A DNA stretch of 64,000 nucleotides from Sphingobacterium sp. GVS05A (GTDB lineage: Bacteria > Bacteroidota > Bacteroidia > Sphingobacteriales > Sphingobacteriaceae), in the NCBI RefSeq assembly GCF_019969845.1, contig NZ_JAHXYR010000009.1, positions 291,094-355,093 on the forward strand, given 5' to 3'. Position 1 is the first letter of the stretch. Each line of letters begins with the position of its first letter. Shown here in pieces: positions 8,936 through 18,146 of the stretch. The position numbers were made by a program, and so were the translations under genes. A model generated the notes under the pieces. That model did not search any database. It saw nothing but the letters and a program-made list of their open reading frames with translations, and was not told the DNA's origin.

Positions 8936-10870
8936 TTATTTATAACTTCTTTGTGTTAACTGAACGTTTTCGAATACCAAGTCTTCCTTGTGTAATTCCT
9001 CAGGTACATTGTCTCCTTTGTATTCCCACGCAGATACATACGCGAATTCCTCGTCATTACGTTTTGCTTCACCTTCTTCTGTTTGGCTTTCCAGACGGAA
9101 GTGACCACCACAAGATTCAGCGCGTTGCAATGCATCAACAACCATTAATTCACCCAATTCCAAGAAGTCAGCTACACGGCCAGCTTTCTCTAAAGAAAGA
9201 TTTAATTCTTCGTTCTCTCCAAGAACTCTAACGTTAGTCCAGAATTCTTTTTTCAACTCTTGGATCAAACCTTGTGCTTTCTGTAATCCTTCAGCAGTAC
9301 GTGCCATTCCACAGTATTCCCACATGATGAGACCTAATTTTTTGTGGATATCATCAACAGTTTGAGTACCGTTTAGAGATAACAATTTGTTGATTTTCTC
9401 TTCAACTTCTTTACGCGTAGATTCGAAAGCAGGATGGTTGTGATCTACTGGTGCGAAAGAACCTAGTTTAGCTAGGTAATCACCCACAGTGTAAGGGATC
9501 ACGAAATAACCATCAGCAAGACCTTGCATCAATGCCGAAGCTCCTAAGCGGTTTGCACCGTGGTCAGAGAAGTTACACTCACCTAAAGCATACAAACCTG
9601 GGATTGTAGTCATCAAGTTGTAGTCAACCCATACACCACCCATTGTATAGTGAACAGCAGGGTAGATACGCATTGGTTGTTTATAAGGGTTTTCGTCAGT
9701 GATTTGGTAGTACATGTCAAATAAGTTACCGTATTTAGCACGTACAGCATCTTCGCCTAGACGACCAATAGCTTCTTTGAAATCCAAGAATACTGCGAAA
9801 CCAGTTTTACCAACACCACGACCATCATCAACAGCTTCTTTTGCATTACGTGATGCTACGTCACGAGGTACTAAGTTACCAAATGAAGGGTATTTACGTT
9901 CCAAGAAGTAATCTCTGTCATCTTCTTTGATGTCGTTGGCTTTGATTTCACCTTTACGTAATCTTTCAGCCATTTCCTGAGTCTTAGGAACCCATACACG
10001 ACCATCGTTACGTAATGACTCTGACATCAACGTCAATTTAGATTGGTGATCTCCAGTTACAGGAATACAAGTTGGGTGAATCTGTGTATAACAAGGGTTA
10101 GCGAAGTAAGCACCACGTTTGTGCGCTCTCCAAGCTGCTGTAACGTTACATCCCATTGCATTTGTAGACAAGAAGAATACGTTACCATAACCGCCAGTAC
10201 ACATCAATACAGCATGTGCTGCATGTGTTTCAACTTTACCTGATACCAGGTCACGAGTTACGATACCTTTGGCATGACCATCGATCATGACCAAATCCAA
10301 CATCTCATGACGAGTATATGATTTTACTTTTCCTTTTTTGATTTGACGGTTCAATGCTGAGTACGCACCTAACAACAATTGTTGTCCAGTTTGACCACGC
10401 GCATAGAACGTACGGCTTACCTGAGCACCACCGAAAGAACGGTTGTCCAATAAGCCACCATATTCACGTGCAAAAGGAACACCTTGCGCAACACATTGGT
10501 CGATGATGTTGACCGATACTTCAGCTAAACGGTAAACGTTTGCCTCACGTGAACGGTAGTCACCACCTTTAATTGTATCGTAGAATAAACGGAACACAGA
10601 GTCACCATCATTTTGGTAGCTCTTTGCCGCGTTAATACCACCTTGCGCCGCAATTGAGTGCGCACGACGAGGTGAATCTTGGTAACAGAAGGTAATTACA
10701 TTATATCCTAACTCAGCTAAAGATGCTGCTGCAGATGCACCAGCAAGTCCTGTACCAACAACTATAACTGTAAATTTACGTTTGTTAGCAGGGTTAACCA
10801 ACTTAAGATTAAATTTATGATTTGACCACTTTTGGGCTAATGGGCCCGCTGGTACTTTTGAATCTAACAT
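8936..10870 (-). CDS. sdhA: Succinate dehydrogenase / fumarate reductase flavoprotein subunit
   Basis: Catalytic subunit of complex II, oxidising succinate to fumarate with covalently bound FAD. The 644 residues contain the dinucleotide fold VVGTGLAGASAAASLAELG (from about residue 37), the segment RRAHSIAAQGGINAAK with the His expected to bind FAD covalently, the substrate-loop segment HPTCIPVTGDHQSKL, and GGVWVDYNLMTTIPGLYALGE near residue 420. It sits between sdhC and sdhB on the minus strand and ends 14 bp before sdhB begins. Confidence 0.96.
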   Translation of the reverse strand: MLDSKVPAGPLAQKWSNHKFNLKLVNPANKRKFTVIVVGTGLAGASAAASLAELGYNVITFCYQDSPRRAHSIAAQGGINAAKSYQNDGDSVFRLFYDTIKGGDYRSREANVYRLAEVSVNIIDQCVAQGVPFAREYGGLLDNRSFGGAQVSRTFYARGQTGQQLLLGAYSALNRQIKKGKVKSYTRHEMLDLVMIDGHAKGIVTRDLVSGKVETHAAHAVLMCTGGYGNVFFLSTNAMGCNVTAAWRAHKRGAYFANPCYTQIHPTCIPVTGDHQSKLTLMSESLRNDGRVWVPKTQEMAERLRKGEIKANDIKEDDRDYFLERKYPSFGNLVPRDVASRNAKEAVDDGRGVGKTGFAVFLDFKEAIGRLGEDAVRAKYGNLFDMYYQITDENPYKQPMRIYPAVHYTMGGVWVDYNLMTTIPGLYALGECNFSDHGANRLGASALMQGLADGYFVIPYTVGDYLAKLGSFAPVDHNHPAFESTRKEVEEKINKLLSLNGTQTVDDIHKKLGLIMWEYCGMARTAEGLQKAQGLIQELKKEFWTNVRVLGENEELNLSLEKAGRVADFLELGELMVVDALQRAESCGGHFRLESQTEEGEAKRNDEEFAYVSAWEYKGDNVPEELHKEDLVFENVQLTQRSYK

Positions 10871-10928
10871 ATCTCTTAATTTTATATTGATCGATAAAGC
10901 CTAAGGCCTCATCTTAAAAGATTCTGAA

Positions 10929-11699
10929 TTATTTAAAGAAGAAAAACAATGGCATCATTGCAAAGCCAATTGGAATTAATACCCCAAATACCCAAACTCC
11001 GATTGCTCTGATAATTCCAATATATCTTCTGTGGTTGAAACCTAAAGTTTGGAATGCAGATTGGAAACCATGAATTAAGTGGAATGCCAAAGCTGCCATC
11101 GCAACAAGATATAAAGCGACTAAAGCTACATTTTTGAAGGCAAAGTCAACTTGTTTGTACAAATCTCTTGCTTTTAAGATTTGAACGTTGTTTTCTACCG
11201 TTTCTTGGTAGTCGTGGAATTCAGAAGCTTGAAGTTCTCTAGCTGTTGTTTGCCCAGTTGCCAAATCAGTACGGTATTCGATGTACGGAACTTCATCATT
11301 GTGAAACTTCCACCAAAAATTAGACATGTGCGTAGCTAGGAATACTAAAATGACAGTACCTAAGATACCCATGTTGCGTGAATTCCATTTACTGTTTGCT
11401 TGACCATCATATTTGGCGTAACCAATAGGACGGGCGGCTTTGTTTTTCATCGACAATGTAATGGCGTAGATGACGTGAACGATGACCGAAGCGTACAATA
11501 AGTAAGAAACAACTTTGATTGGTGTAAAGTGAGTCATGAAATAAGCGTATTTGTTGAACGCTAGACCCGCATCATCTTTAAATAATTGCAAGTTACCAAC
11601 CAAATGAACAACTAGGAATAAACATAGGAAGATTCCTGTTAAGCTCATGATTAGCTTCTTCCCAATCGAAGAACTGAAAACTGGCTTTGATTTACTCAT
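10929..11699 (-). CDS. sdhC: Succinate dehydrogenase cytochrome b subunit
   Basis: Single-polypeptide membrane anchor of complex II (b558 type). The 256 residues form five helices: about 17-37, 60-82, 108-128, 182-205 and 225-250. Several helix histidines could ligate haem, for example in VVHLVG, VIVHVIY and FHLIHGFQ. One large subunit replacing separate SdhC and SdhD is the Bacillus/Wolinella/Bacteroidota arrangement. It is the first gene of the operon. A TAGATTTG element (complement of 11727-11734) lies 28 bp upstream and may be the -7 box, but no well-spaced TTG accompanies it. Confidence 0.93.
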   Translation of the reverse strand: MSKSKPVFSSSIGKKLIMSLTGIFLCLFLVVHLVGNLQLFKDDAGLAFNKYAYFMTHFTPIKVVSYLLYASVIVHVIYAITLSMKNKAARPIGYAKYDGQANSKWNSRNMGILGTVILVFLATHMSNFWWKFHNDEVPYIEYRTDLATGQTTARELQASEFHDYQETVENNVQILKARDLYKQVDFAFKNVALVALYLVAMAALAFHLIHGFQSAFQTLGFNHRRYIGIIRAIGVWVFGVLIPIGFAMMPLFFFFK

Positions 11700-11810
11700 T
11701 ATCCTTGTAATTTAATTTTAATTAGGCAAATCTACTATTTGCTATTAAATATGATACCATTTTGACAAGAAAAAGGAATAATTTAGAACGGTTCTAAAGT
11801 TTCTTAAAAT

Positions 11811-11843
11811 AAAAAGTCCGTTTTGGATAAAAACGGACTTTTT
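11811..11843 (-). terminator. Terminator after the outer-membrane barrel gene
   Basis: A near-perfect stem AAAAAGTCCGTTTT / AAAACGGACTTTTT with a short loop. It is T-rich in both directions but positioned to end the minus-strand gene at 11871-12467, upstream of sdhC. Confidence 0.8.
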
Positions 11844-11870
11844 AATGGTATATATACTCGGGTTAATGTA

Positions 11871-12467
11871 CTATAGGATACTGAATAATCTATAGCCTAA
11901 ACCAATACTCCACATGTTGATTTTTGGATTTGCCTGACTCTCATTGTTGACCTTGTTCAAGCCCATTTCGTAACGTAGATCTACACGCAAGCTCGAAATA
12001 TCAGCACCGACACCGAAAGCCCAAGAGGTACCACTTTTTTTGTAGCTGTTTGGATTCAACTGATCGATGATTTTGTCTTGGTTATCATCCACTTTAAACG
12101 AAAAAATTGGACCAGTCTGGATTCTCGCTCCGATTGGACCCAAGCCAAAACGTTTACCTAATAATACAGGAATATCAACTGTAGTAAACTTAACATCAGT
12201 AGTTTCTCCATTTTCTGCTTTTACAGTGGTGTTTTTACCTGTTAAATAGACCTCAGGTTGAACATGGAATCCCAATACACCAACACGTCCATAAAGACCT
12301 GCTTGGTAACCTGCTTTATTGTCTGAACTGAAATACTTGCCATCGCTTTTAAATTTAGAAAAATTCAAGGCGCCTTTTAAACCGACCTCAAATCCAGGCA
12401 ATAGCTGCGCTTGTGCTGTTGCTACGCTACCACAAATCAATAGTAATGCTGGTAAAATCTTTTTCAT
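11871..12467 (-). CDS. Outer-membrane beta-barrel protein (PorT family / OMP_b-brl_2)
   Basis: The 198-residue protein has a cleavable signal peptide (MKKILPALLLICGSVATAQA, cut near residue 20). Alternating amphipathic strands follow, with typical barrel phrases such as FEVGLKGALNFSKF and a closing strand WSIGLGYRLFSIL. This is the small eight-strand-like barrel domain common in Bacteroidota porin-family proteins. Ligand or partner is unknown. It stands alone on the minus strand, divergent from the csaA operon. Confidence 0.8.
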   Translation of the reverse strand: MKKILPALLLICGSVATAQAQLLPGFEVGLKGALNFSKFKSDGKYFSSDNKAGYQAGLYGRVGVLGFHVQPEVYLTGKNTTVKAENGETTDVKFTTVDIPVLLGKRFGLGPIGARIQTGPIFSFKVDDNQDKIIDQLNPNSYKKSGTSWAFGVGADISSLRVDLRYEMGLNKVNNESQANPKINMWSIGLGYRLFSIL

Positions 12468-12555
12468 AATTTTTTATTTATGTATATATTGTATCTTTAA
12501 ACAAACTTTCACAAGTTTGGTAAAGATATACAAATTTTATACCTAAATCATAGTT

Positions 12556-12765
12556 ATGCTTAAAATTAACGAAGAACAATGGCAGGTTGCGAAAGAAAAA
12601 CTCCGTCGCAAGTATAACCATCTAAGCGATGAGGATCTTGCTTTTCAAGCAGGCGAGGAAGACAAATTGATCCATAAACTCTCTTCGCGTTTAAAACGCA
12701 AACCCTCTTATATTATATTTACAATTGGTAAAGAAATTCAGGACATCGATAGCAATAGATTATGA
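12556..12765 (+). CDS. CsbD-like small protein
   Basis: The 69-residue protein starts MLKINEEQWQVAKEKLRRKYNHLSDEDL, with the spacing of Trp, the KEKLR helix and the LxxEDL turn seen in CsbD-like general-stress proteins of Bacteroidota. Its role is not established. Its stop overlaps the ATG of csaA (shared ATGA at 12762-12765), so the two are translationally coupled. It is the first gene of a compact csbD-like / csaA / tadA operon. Confidence 0.7.
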   Translation: MLKINEEQWQVAKEKLRRKYNHLSDEDLAFQAGEEDKLIHKLSSRLKRKPSYIIFTIGKEIQDIDSNRL

Positions 12766-13103
12766 ATGATACCATTAGTTGGACGGATTTCGAAAAATTA
12801 GATTTACGTGTGGGAACTATTTTGGACGTACAGGATTTTCCGAAAGCTAAAAAGCCAGCTTATCAATTGAAACTTGATTTTGGGAGTGAAATCGGAATAT
12901 TGCAAAGCAGTGCCCAGATTACAGTACATTATAGTAAGGAGGAACTGATCGGGAAACAAGTTGTTGCTGTCGTGAATTTCCCAAAGAAACAGATCGCTAA
13001 TTTTTTTTCTGAGTGTCTAGTGACTGGATTCGCTGATGCAAATGGTGATATTATTTTGACTTCTGTGGACAGAAAATTACCAAATGGATCGAAACTTAGT
13101 TAA
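12762..13103 (+). CDS. csaA: tRNA-binding / secretion chaperone-like protein CsaA
   Basis: A 113-residue single OB-fold protein of the CsaA / tRNA-binding arm family. Hallmarks are the opening FEKLDLRVGTILDVQDFPKAKKPAYQLKLDFG and the middle VVAVVNFPKKQIANFFSECLVTGF, which match CsaA and the C-terminal domain of MetRS. CsaA binds tRNA and has been described as a chaperone linked to secretion in Bacillus. It overlaps the preceding gene by four bases and is followed after 9 bp by tadA. Confidence 0.9.
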   Translation: MNDTISWTDFEKLDLRVGTILDVQDFPKAKKPAYQLKLDFGSEIGILQSSAQITVHYSKEELIGKQVVAVVNFPKKQIANFFSECLVTGFADANGDIILTSVDRKLPNGSKLS

Positions 13104-13112
13104 GTTTGTGGC

Positions 13113-13580
13113 ATGACATTTATAGATTTTGAAGGAACACAATTAATCGATAGCGATGAGTCATTTATGCGCATGGCACTAAATGAAGCAAAGAAAGCTT
13201 TCGAAGAAGGAGAGGTTCCAATTGGTGCTGTTATCGTGCATAAAGGACGTATTATCGGTAAAGGGCATAATCTCACACAACGCTTGAATGATGTAACTGC
13301 CCATGCTGAAATGCAGGCCTTTACAGCGGCCGCAAATTATCTTGGCGGAAAATATCTGGACGATTGTACATTATATGTGACCATAGAACCCTGCATCATG
13401 TGTGCTGGGGCGGCATATTGGACCCATATCAGTAAAATTGTCTACGGTGCGAAGGATGAAAAGCGTGGTTATTCCCATTTTCATGATAAGATTTTACATC
13501 CGAAAACCGTCGTTACCCAAGGTGTTTTGCAGGAAGAGTGTGCTGATTTGGTAAAATCATTTTTTCGTCAAAAACGTTAA
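13113..13580 (+). CDS. tadA: tRNA-specific adenosine deaminase
   Basis: Deaminates A34 to inosine in tRNA(Arg)ACG, enabling wobble decoding. The 155-residue protein has the zinc-dependent deaminase motifs HAEMQAF (zinc His and proton-shuttle Glu) and EPCIMCAGA (PCxxC zinc cysteines), plus the N-terminal helix FMRMALNEAKKAFEEGEVPIGAV typical of TadA. The length is normal. It is the last gene of the three-gene operon, followed by the separately promoted superoxide dismutase. Confidence 0.92.
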   Translation: MTFIDFEGTQLIDSDESFMRMALNEAKKAFEEGEVPIGAVIVHKGRIIGKGHNLTQRLNDVTAHAEMQAFTAAANYLGGKYLDDCTLYVTIEPCIMCAGAAYWTHISKIVYGAKDEKRGYSHFHDKILHPKTVVTQGVLQEECADLVKSFFRQKR

Positions 13581-13681
13581 CGAAATATTGAATTTATTGT
13601 AACACATAAAAACATAACAGGCTATATTGTGTTATATTTGTATATAAAAACGAAGTAATAAACATTTAAATTAAAATAGAT

Positions 13682-14290
13682 ATGGCATTTGAATTAGAAG
13701 CGTTACCATACGCAGCCGACGCATTAGAACCACATATTGACAAGACTACAATGGAAATCCACCATGACAGACACCATCAGGCATACGTGGACAACTTAAA
13801 TAAAGCAATCGCAGGAACAGATGCAGAGAACTTATCTTTATTAGATATTATCAAGAATGTGAGCAAATATTCAGCAGCTGTTCGCAACAATGGTGGTGGT
13901 CATTTCAACCACTCTTTGTTTTGGAAAGTTTTAGGTCCAAATGCTGGTGGAGCTCCAACAGGTGAATTGGCAGAAGCAATCAATGCAACTTTCGGTTCTT
14001 TTGATGAGTTAAAAAAACAACTTCAGGCTGCTGGTGCTACGCGTTTTGGATCAGGCTGGGCATGGTTGATCGTAGGAGCTGATGGTAAATTAGCGGTAAC
14101 TTCTACGCCTAATCAAGACAATCCATTGATGGATGTTGCTGAGGTAAAAGGAATACCAGTTTTAGGTATTGACGTTTGGGAACATGCGTACTACTTGAAA
14201 TTCCAAAATAAACGTCCAGCTTATTTGGAGGAAATCTTTAATGTTATCAATTGGGATGCAGTAGCACAAAATTACGCTGCCGCAAAATAA
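13682..14290 (+). CDS. sod: Superoxide dismutase (Fe/Mn type)
   Basis: Dismutates superoxide to peroxide and oxygen in the cytoplasm. The 202-residue protein has the metal ligands His in MEIHHDRHHQAYV and in GGGHFNHSLFW, and Asp and His in DVWEHAYYLKFQ. Fe or Mn preference cannot be settled by eye. A TATATTTG element at 13633-13640 lies 41 bp upstream and may be its -7 box, although no TTG falls at the usual distance. A terminator follows at 14316. Confidence 0.95.
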   Translation: MAFELEALPYAADALEPHIDKTTMEIHHDRHHQAYVDNLNKAIAGTDAENLSLLDIIKNVSKYSAAVRNNGGGHFNHSLFWKVLGPNAGGAPTGELAEAINATFGSFDELKKQLQAAGATRFGSGWAWLIVGADGKLAVTSTPNQDNPLMDVAEVKGIPVLGIDVWEHAYYLKFQNKRPAYLEEIFNVINWDAVAQNYAAAK

Positions 14291-14315
14291 TTGACCATTT
14301 TGATAGGTACAAAAG

Positions 14316-14353
14316 GAAGCGACAATATGAGTTTATTGTCGCTTCTTTGTTTT
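14316..14353 (+). terminator. Terminator after superoxide dismutase
   Basis: The stem GAAGCGACAATA / TATTGTCGCTTC with a six-base loop is followed by TTTGTTTT, 26 bp after the stop codon. Confidence 0.85.
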
Positions 14354-14455
14354 ATGGGATACAGGGTCAAAACAGTAGGTATTTTTGCAATTTGTTGCCG
14401 AATATATACGAATCACTGACGATCAGGATCCCTTATCAATCCACAAAGTAATGAT

Positions 14456-15115
14456 ATGTCCATGAAAGATATTATTATAATTTTTGCAGTTATTTTTTTG
14501 TTGAGTTCTTGTCGAGCTCAAGAGCCGAAGGCCGCGAAATCGGACTTTTCTAAACTACCAGCAAAAAGTGTAGGGAGCTTGGATACGGCAACATTTGCTG
14601 CAGGTTGTTTTTGGTGTACTGAAGCACAGTTTAAGGAGTTGAAAGGGGTGCAGAAAGTTGTTTCCGGATATACAGGCGGATGGGTAGTCAATCCCAGCTA
14701 TGCTCAGGTCTGTACAGGTAATACGGGGCATGCTGAGGCAACCGATATTATTTATGATCCGAAAGTGATCAGTTACGATAAATTATTGGAAGCCTTTTTT
14801 GTCGCGCACGACCCTACACAACTCAACCGTCAGGGGGATGATGTAGGGACACAATACCGATCGGCCGTATTTGTCCATAGCAAGGATCAGTTGGATAAAG
14901 TGCAGTTTTATATCGCGGCTCTAAATAAGGAGGATGTATATAACGAACCGATCGTAACTGAGGTCGTCCCAGCAGATGTCTTTTATCCCGCAGAGGACTA
15001 TCATCAAGACTATTATAGGTTAAATGGGAAGGAACCATATTGTCAATTGGTTATTAAACCGAAATTGGAAAAATTTAAACGTATCTTTTCCAAGGTGCTC
15101 AAAGAGGGAGAGTAA
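14456..15115 (+). CDS. msrA: Peptide-methionine (S)-S-oxide reductase, lipoprotein form
   Basis: Repairs oxidised methionine in proteins. The 219 residues begin with a lipoprotein signal (MSMKDIIIIFAVIFLLSSC; lipobox Cys about residue 19), so the enzyme should act in the periplasm. The catalytic motif GCFWC is near residue 50, followed by GYTGG and GHAEAT. The family's C-terminal half (HDPTQLNRQGDDVGTQYRS, AEDYHQDYY) is intact. An internal ATG two codons later is an equally possible start. It lies downstream of superoxide dismutase but behind its terminator. Confidence 0.9.
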   Translation: MSMKDIIIIFAVIFLLSSCRAQEPKAAKSDFSKLPAKSVGSLDTATFAAGCFWCTEAQFKELKGVQKVVSGYTGGWVVNPSYAQVCTGNTGHAEATDIIYDPKVISYDKLLEAFFVAHDPTQLNRQGDDVGTQYRSAVFVHSKDQLDKVQFYIAALNKEDVYNEPIVTEVVPADVFYPAEDYHQDYYRLNGKEPYCQLVIKPKLEKFKRIFSKVLKEGE

Positions 15116-15205
15116 CTTTGGGTATTCATAAAATTTAAGGTAATTTTACTCATGTTGGTACCATTTAGTGTGGTGCTAATAAGTTGAAAAATAAATAATT
15201 GTAAT

Positions 15206-16843
15206 ATGTCTAAAGGATTTTTTACAGTTCCTGTTCCTGCAAATGAACCGGTGTATACTTACGCTGTCGGAACGAAAGAACGTAAGTTGTTGAAAGCAGC
15301 AATTGATGAAGCACGTTCGAAACAAATCGATATCCCAATGTATATTGGTGGTAAAGAAATAACTACTTCTAAAAAAGTAAACCTAGCTCCTCCACATGAC
15401 CACCAACATATTTTAGGTCAATACAATCAAGGCGAGAAATCTCATGTAACAGATGCAATCAATGCTGCTTTGGCGGCTAAAAAGGATTGGGAGAATCTAG
15501 CATGGGAAGATCGTGCCGCGATATTCTTGAAAGCAGCTGAATTGATTTCAGGGAAATACCGTTATGAGTTAAATGCTGCGACAATGTTGGGTCAATCGAA
15601 GAACCCATATCAAGCGGAAATTGACTCGGCTTGTGAGATCATAGATTTCTTGCGTTTCAACGTGCAATATATGAGCGAAATCTATAAGCAACAACCTCCT
15701 GTATCTGGAAAAGGTGTATGGAACCGCGTAGAACAACGTCCTCTAGAAGGCTTTGTGTTTGCATTGACGCCGTTCAATTTTACAGCTATTGCAGGTAACT
15801 TACCTTCATGTGTTGCTATGATGGGAAATGTTGTTGTATGGAAACCATCTAATACGCAGATCTACTCAGCAAACGTACTGATGAAAATCTTCCGTGAAGC
15901 TGGACTTCCGGATGGTGTTATCAATTTAGTGTATGTTTCGGGACCAGATGCTGGTGATGTGATTTTCCAACACCCTGATTTTGCTGGTATTCACTTTACT
16001 GGTTCAACAGGTGTATTCCAAGATATCTGGAAAACTATCGGTGATAATATCCACCGTTATAAAACTTATCCACGTATCGTCGGTGAGACAGGTGGTAAAG
16101 ATTTTATTGTTGTACACCCTTCAGCTGATCTAAAAGCTGCAAATACAGCTTTGGTTCGTGGAGCATTTGAATACCAAGGTCAAAAATGTTCAGCAGCCTC
16201 ACGTGCATATATTCCTAAATCATTGTGGCCAGCATTGAAGGAGTCTATGACAACAGATGTGAAGTCATTTACAATCGGTGGAACTGAGGATTTTACAAAT
16301 TTTTTCAATGCAGTTATCGACGAGAAATCATTTGATAAATTAGCGAAATACATCGACCGTGCGAAAGAATCCAATGAGGCAGAGATCGTAGTTGGTGGTA
16401 CTTATGATAAGTCTAAAGGCTATTTCATTCACCCAACGATTATTGAAGCTTCAAAGCCAGATTACGAAACAATGGTTGAAGAATTGTTCGGCCCAGTATT
16501 GACCGTATACGTTTATGAAGATGCTAAGTTCGAAGAAACATTAGATATCGTTGATACAACTTCGATCTATGCATTGACTGGTTCAATTATCGCACAAGAC
16601 CGCTATGCCATTAATTTAGCTACAGATAAATTGAGACATGCTGCGGGTAACTTCTATGTGAATGATAAATGTACTGGTGCTGTGGTGGGTCAACAACCAT
16701 TTGGTGGTTCGAGAGGTTCAGGTACAAACGACAAAGCTGGATCTATGATCAACTTGTTGCGTTGGGTATCTCCACGTACAATCAAAGAAACCTTCAATCC
16801 GGATACGGATTACAGATATCCTTTCTTAGAAAAAGGCGAATAA
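15206..16843 (+). CDS. pruA: L-glutamate gamma-semialdehyde dehydrogenase (delta-1-pyrroline-5-carboxylate dehydrogenase)
   Basis: Second step of proline catabolism, oxidising glutamate semialdehyde to glutamate with NAD. The 545-residue length and architecture match the long standalone type (TIGR01236-like). Key sites are VVWKPSNTQIYSA and FTGSTGVF for NAD binding, GETGGKDFIVVHP with the general-base Glu, and GQKCSAASRAYIP with the catalytic Cys. No proline dehydrogenase gene is adjacent. A bidirectional terminator lies 86 bp downstream. Confidence 0.93.
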   Translation: MSKGFFTVPVPANEPVYTYAVGTKERKLLKAAIDEARSKQIDIPMYIGGKEITTSKKVNLAPPHDHQHILGQYNQGEKSHVTDAINAALAAKKDWENLAWEDRAAIFLKAAELISGKYRYELNAATMLGQSKNPYQAEIDSACEIIDFLRFNVQYMSEIYKQQPPVSGKGVWNRVEQRPLEGFVFALTPFNFTAIAGNLPSCVAMMGNVVVWKPSNTQIYSANVLMKIFREAGLPDGVINLVYVSGPDAGDVIFQHPDFAGIHFTGSTGVFQDIWKTIGDNIHRYKTYPRIVGETGGKDFIVVHPSADLKAANTALVRGAFEYQGQKCSAASRAYIPKSLWPALKESMTTDVKSFTIGGTEDFTNFFNAVIDEKSFDKLAKYIDRAKESNEAEIVVGGTYDKSKGYFIHPTIIEASKPDYETMVEELFGPVLTVYVYEDAKFEETLDIVDTTSIYALTGSIIAQDRYAINLATDKLRHAAGNFYVNDKCTGAVVGQQPFGGSRGSGTNDKAGSMINLLRWVSPRTIKETFNPDTDYRYPFLEKGE

Positions 16844-16928
16844 AATAAATCGAATTATCTCCTGCACGGACGGTAGCCATAGCTTGGTTGCAAGCTCTAT
16901 CGACGATAACGGATACATTCAACATAAT

Positions 16929-16957
16929 AAAGGCACTCCGCTATGTGGAGTGCCTTT
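16929..16957. terminator. Bidirectional terminator between pruA and the phosphoesterase gene
   Basis: The stem AAAGGCACTCC / GGAGTGCCTTT has the loop GCTATGT. T-rich flanks on both strands serve two convergent genes. Confidence 0.85.
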
Positions 16958-16958
16958 G

Positions 16959-18140
16959 TTATTTTTTAAACTGTCCGAGTTCGGTTCCATCGTCTCGGAT
17001 CATTCGAATAGCCAATGATTTGGCAGATCCCGAAATATCGATAATGGTCCTTTTTCCAGCTTTTGGACCACCGCCTATAAATACAGGATAATTGTGATCC
17101 TTATCTGCTGGATAGTATCCATATTGATGCGTATGGCCAGAGACCATCGCATCTATTTTATATTTCTGAAACAAAGGATGGAAGCATTCCCGGTTATGCA
17201 ATGTGCCATGCCATTCATCTGAATGGAATATAGGGATATGGCTGATAACCACCGTATGTTGGGCCGATTTTCTTTCTTTAGATTGTAATACAGTTTCCAG
17301 CCACTTTGCCTGTTCTTTTCTGTAATTGTCGTAATCTACGGTACCAGCATACACTTCATGGCTGTCGGGTTTATCCTCACCGCTGTCCAGCATAATCCAA
17401 AAAATAGGTCCCCTTTTGAAAGCTTGGTAATATTTATTGTTGGGATAACCGAAATACCTTTTGAAATTGCGGGCAAAGGAGCCTCTCGTTTCATGGTTCC
17501 CACGGTTCATAATGAAAGGTTTACCTGTCGCAATGAATTCGATAGGCTTCAATAATTTTTCTGTAATGTCTTCCTGATTGCTCACATAATGAAAAGAGTC
17601 TCCATTCAGGACAAAGAAATCATAGATTGAGGTGTCTTGATTGGGGACAAGATCACGATAGCTACTTTTTTCTTCATGGACATCATTATAGACCAGGCAA
17701 CGAATTTCTTCTTGATTGTTTTTCGCCAGCTTGGCCTCAAAGATTGGCGTTTCGATTTCTTGCGCATAGACAATCTTATAGGGATCGAATTTTTGAATTT
17801 CTTTTGCCTTGATGCGATAGCGGAATGATCGGGGAGCCTCTTCGACAGTAAAATGAAAGAAATCTGTATTTGCATTAATCATACCATCTTCGGATTGATG
17901 GATTGTTTGCTGTACATTACCTGCATTGTCAAGGATTTCCAACCAAGCTAGAGCAGGTTTGCTCAAGATCGTAAAGATGCTGATGCCTTTCTCTGTCTGG
18001 TTTTGTAAGTAAGCAGGTACTATAAAACTAAAATCTCCTTCGAGATTTTCTGTTTCTGTTTCTTTAGCGACGCTGATATTGGGCAATGTAATTCCTGCCA
18101 GCGCTAGCGCTTCTAAAAATCTTCTTCTATTAAAATTCAT
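16959..18140 (-). CDS. Exported metallophosphoesterase
   Basis: Calcineurin-like phosphoesterase of 393 residues. The N-terminus MNFNRRRFLEALALAGITLP resembles a Tat-type signal (RRRFL). A fibronectin/purple-acid-phosphatase-like N-terminal domain (about 40-150) is followed by the metal site: NDVHEEK (D-x-H), NGDSFH (GD), NRGNHE (GNHE), SHIPIFHSDEWH and SGHTHQYG. This is the full dinuclear set. The substrate is unknown. It lies 6 bp after an exported endonuclease/exonuclease/phosphatase-fold gene, suggesting joint extracytoplasmic phosphate-ester hydrolysis. Confidence 0.85.
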   Translation of the reverse strand: MNFNRRRFLEALALAGITLPNISVAKETETENLEGDFSFIVPAYLQNQTEKGISIFTILSKPALAWLEILDNAGNVQQTIHQSEDGMINANTDFFHFTVEEAPRSFRYRIKAKEIQKFDPYKIVYAQEIETPIFEAKLAKNNQEEIRCLVYNDVHEEKSSYRDLVPNQDTSIYDFFVLNGDSFHYVSNQEDITEKLLKPIEFIATGKPFIMNRGNHETRGSFARNFKRYFGYPNNKYYQAFKRGPIFWIMLDSGEDKPDSHEVYAGTVDYDNYRKEQAKWLETVLQSKERKSAQHTVVISHIPIFHSDEWHGTLHNRECFHPLFQKYKIDAMVSGHTHQYGYYPADKDHNYPVFIGGGPKAGKRTIIDISGSAKSLAIRMIRDDGTELGQFKK

Positions 18141-18146
18141 AATGGG

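Noticed and set aside
16844..16928. Short possible structured RNA between pruA and its terminator
   Set aside because: Only weak, short pairings (around GCTTGGTTGCAAGC) were found, and it is most likely the pruA 3' untranslated region.
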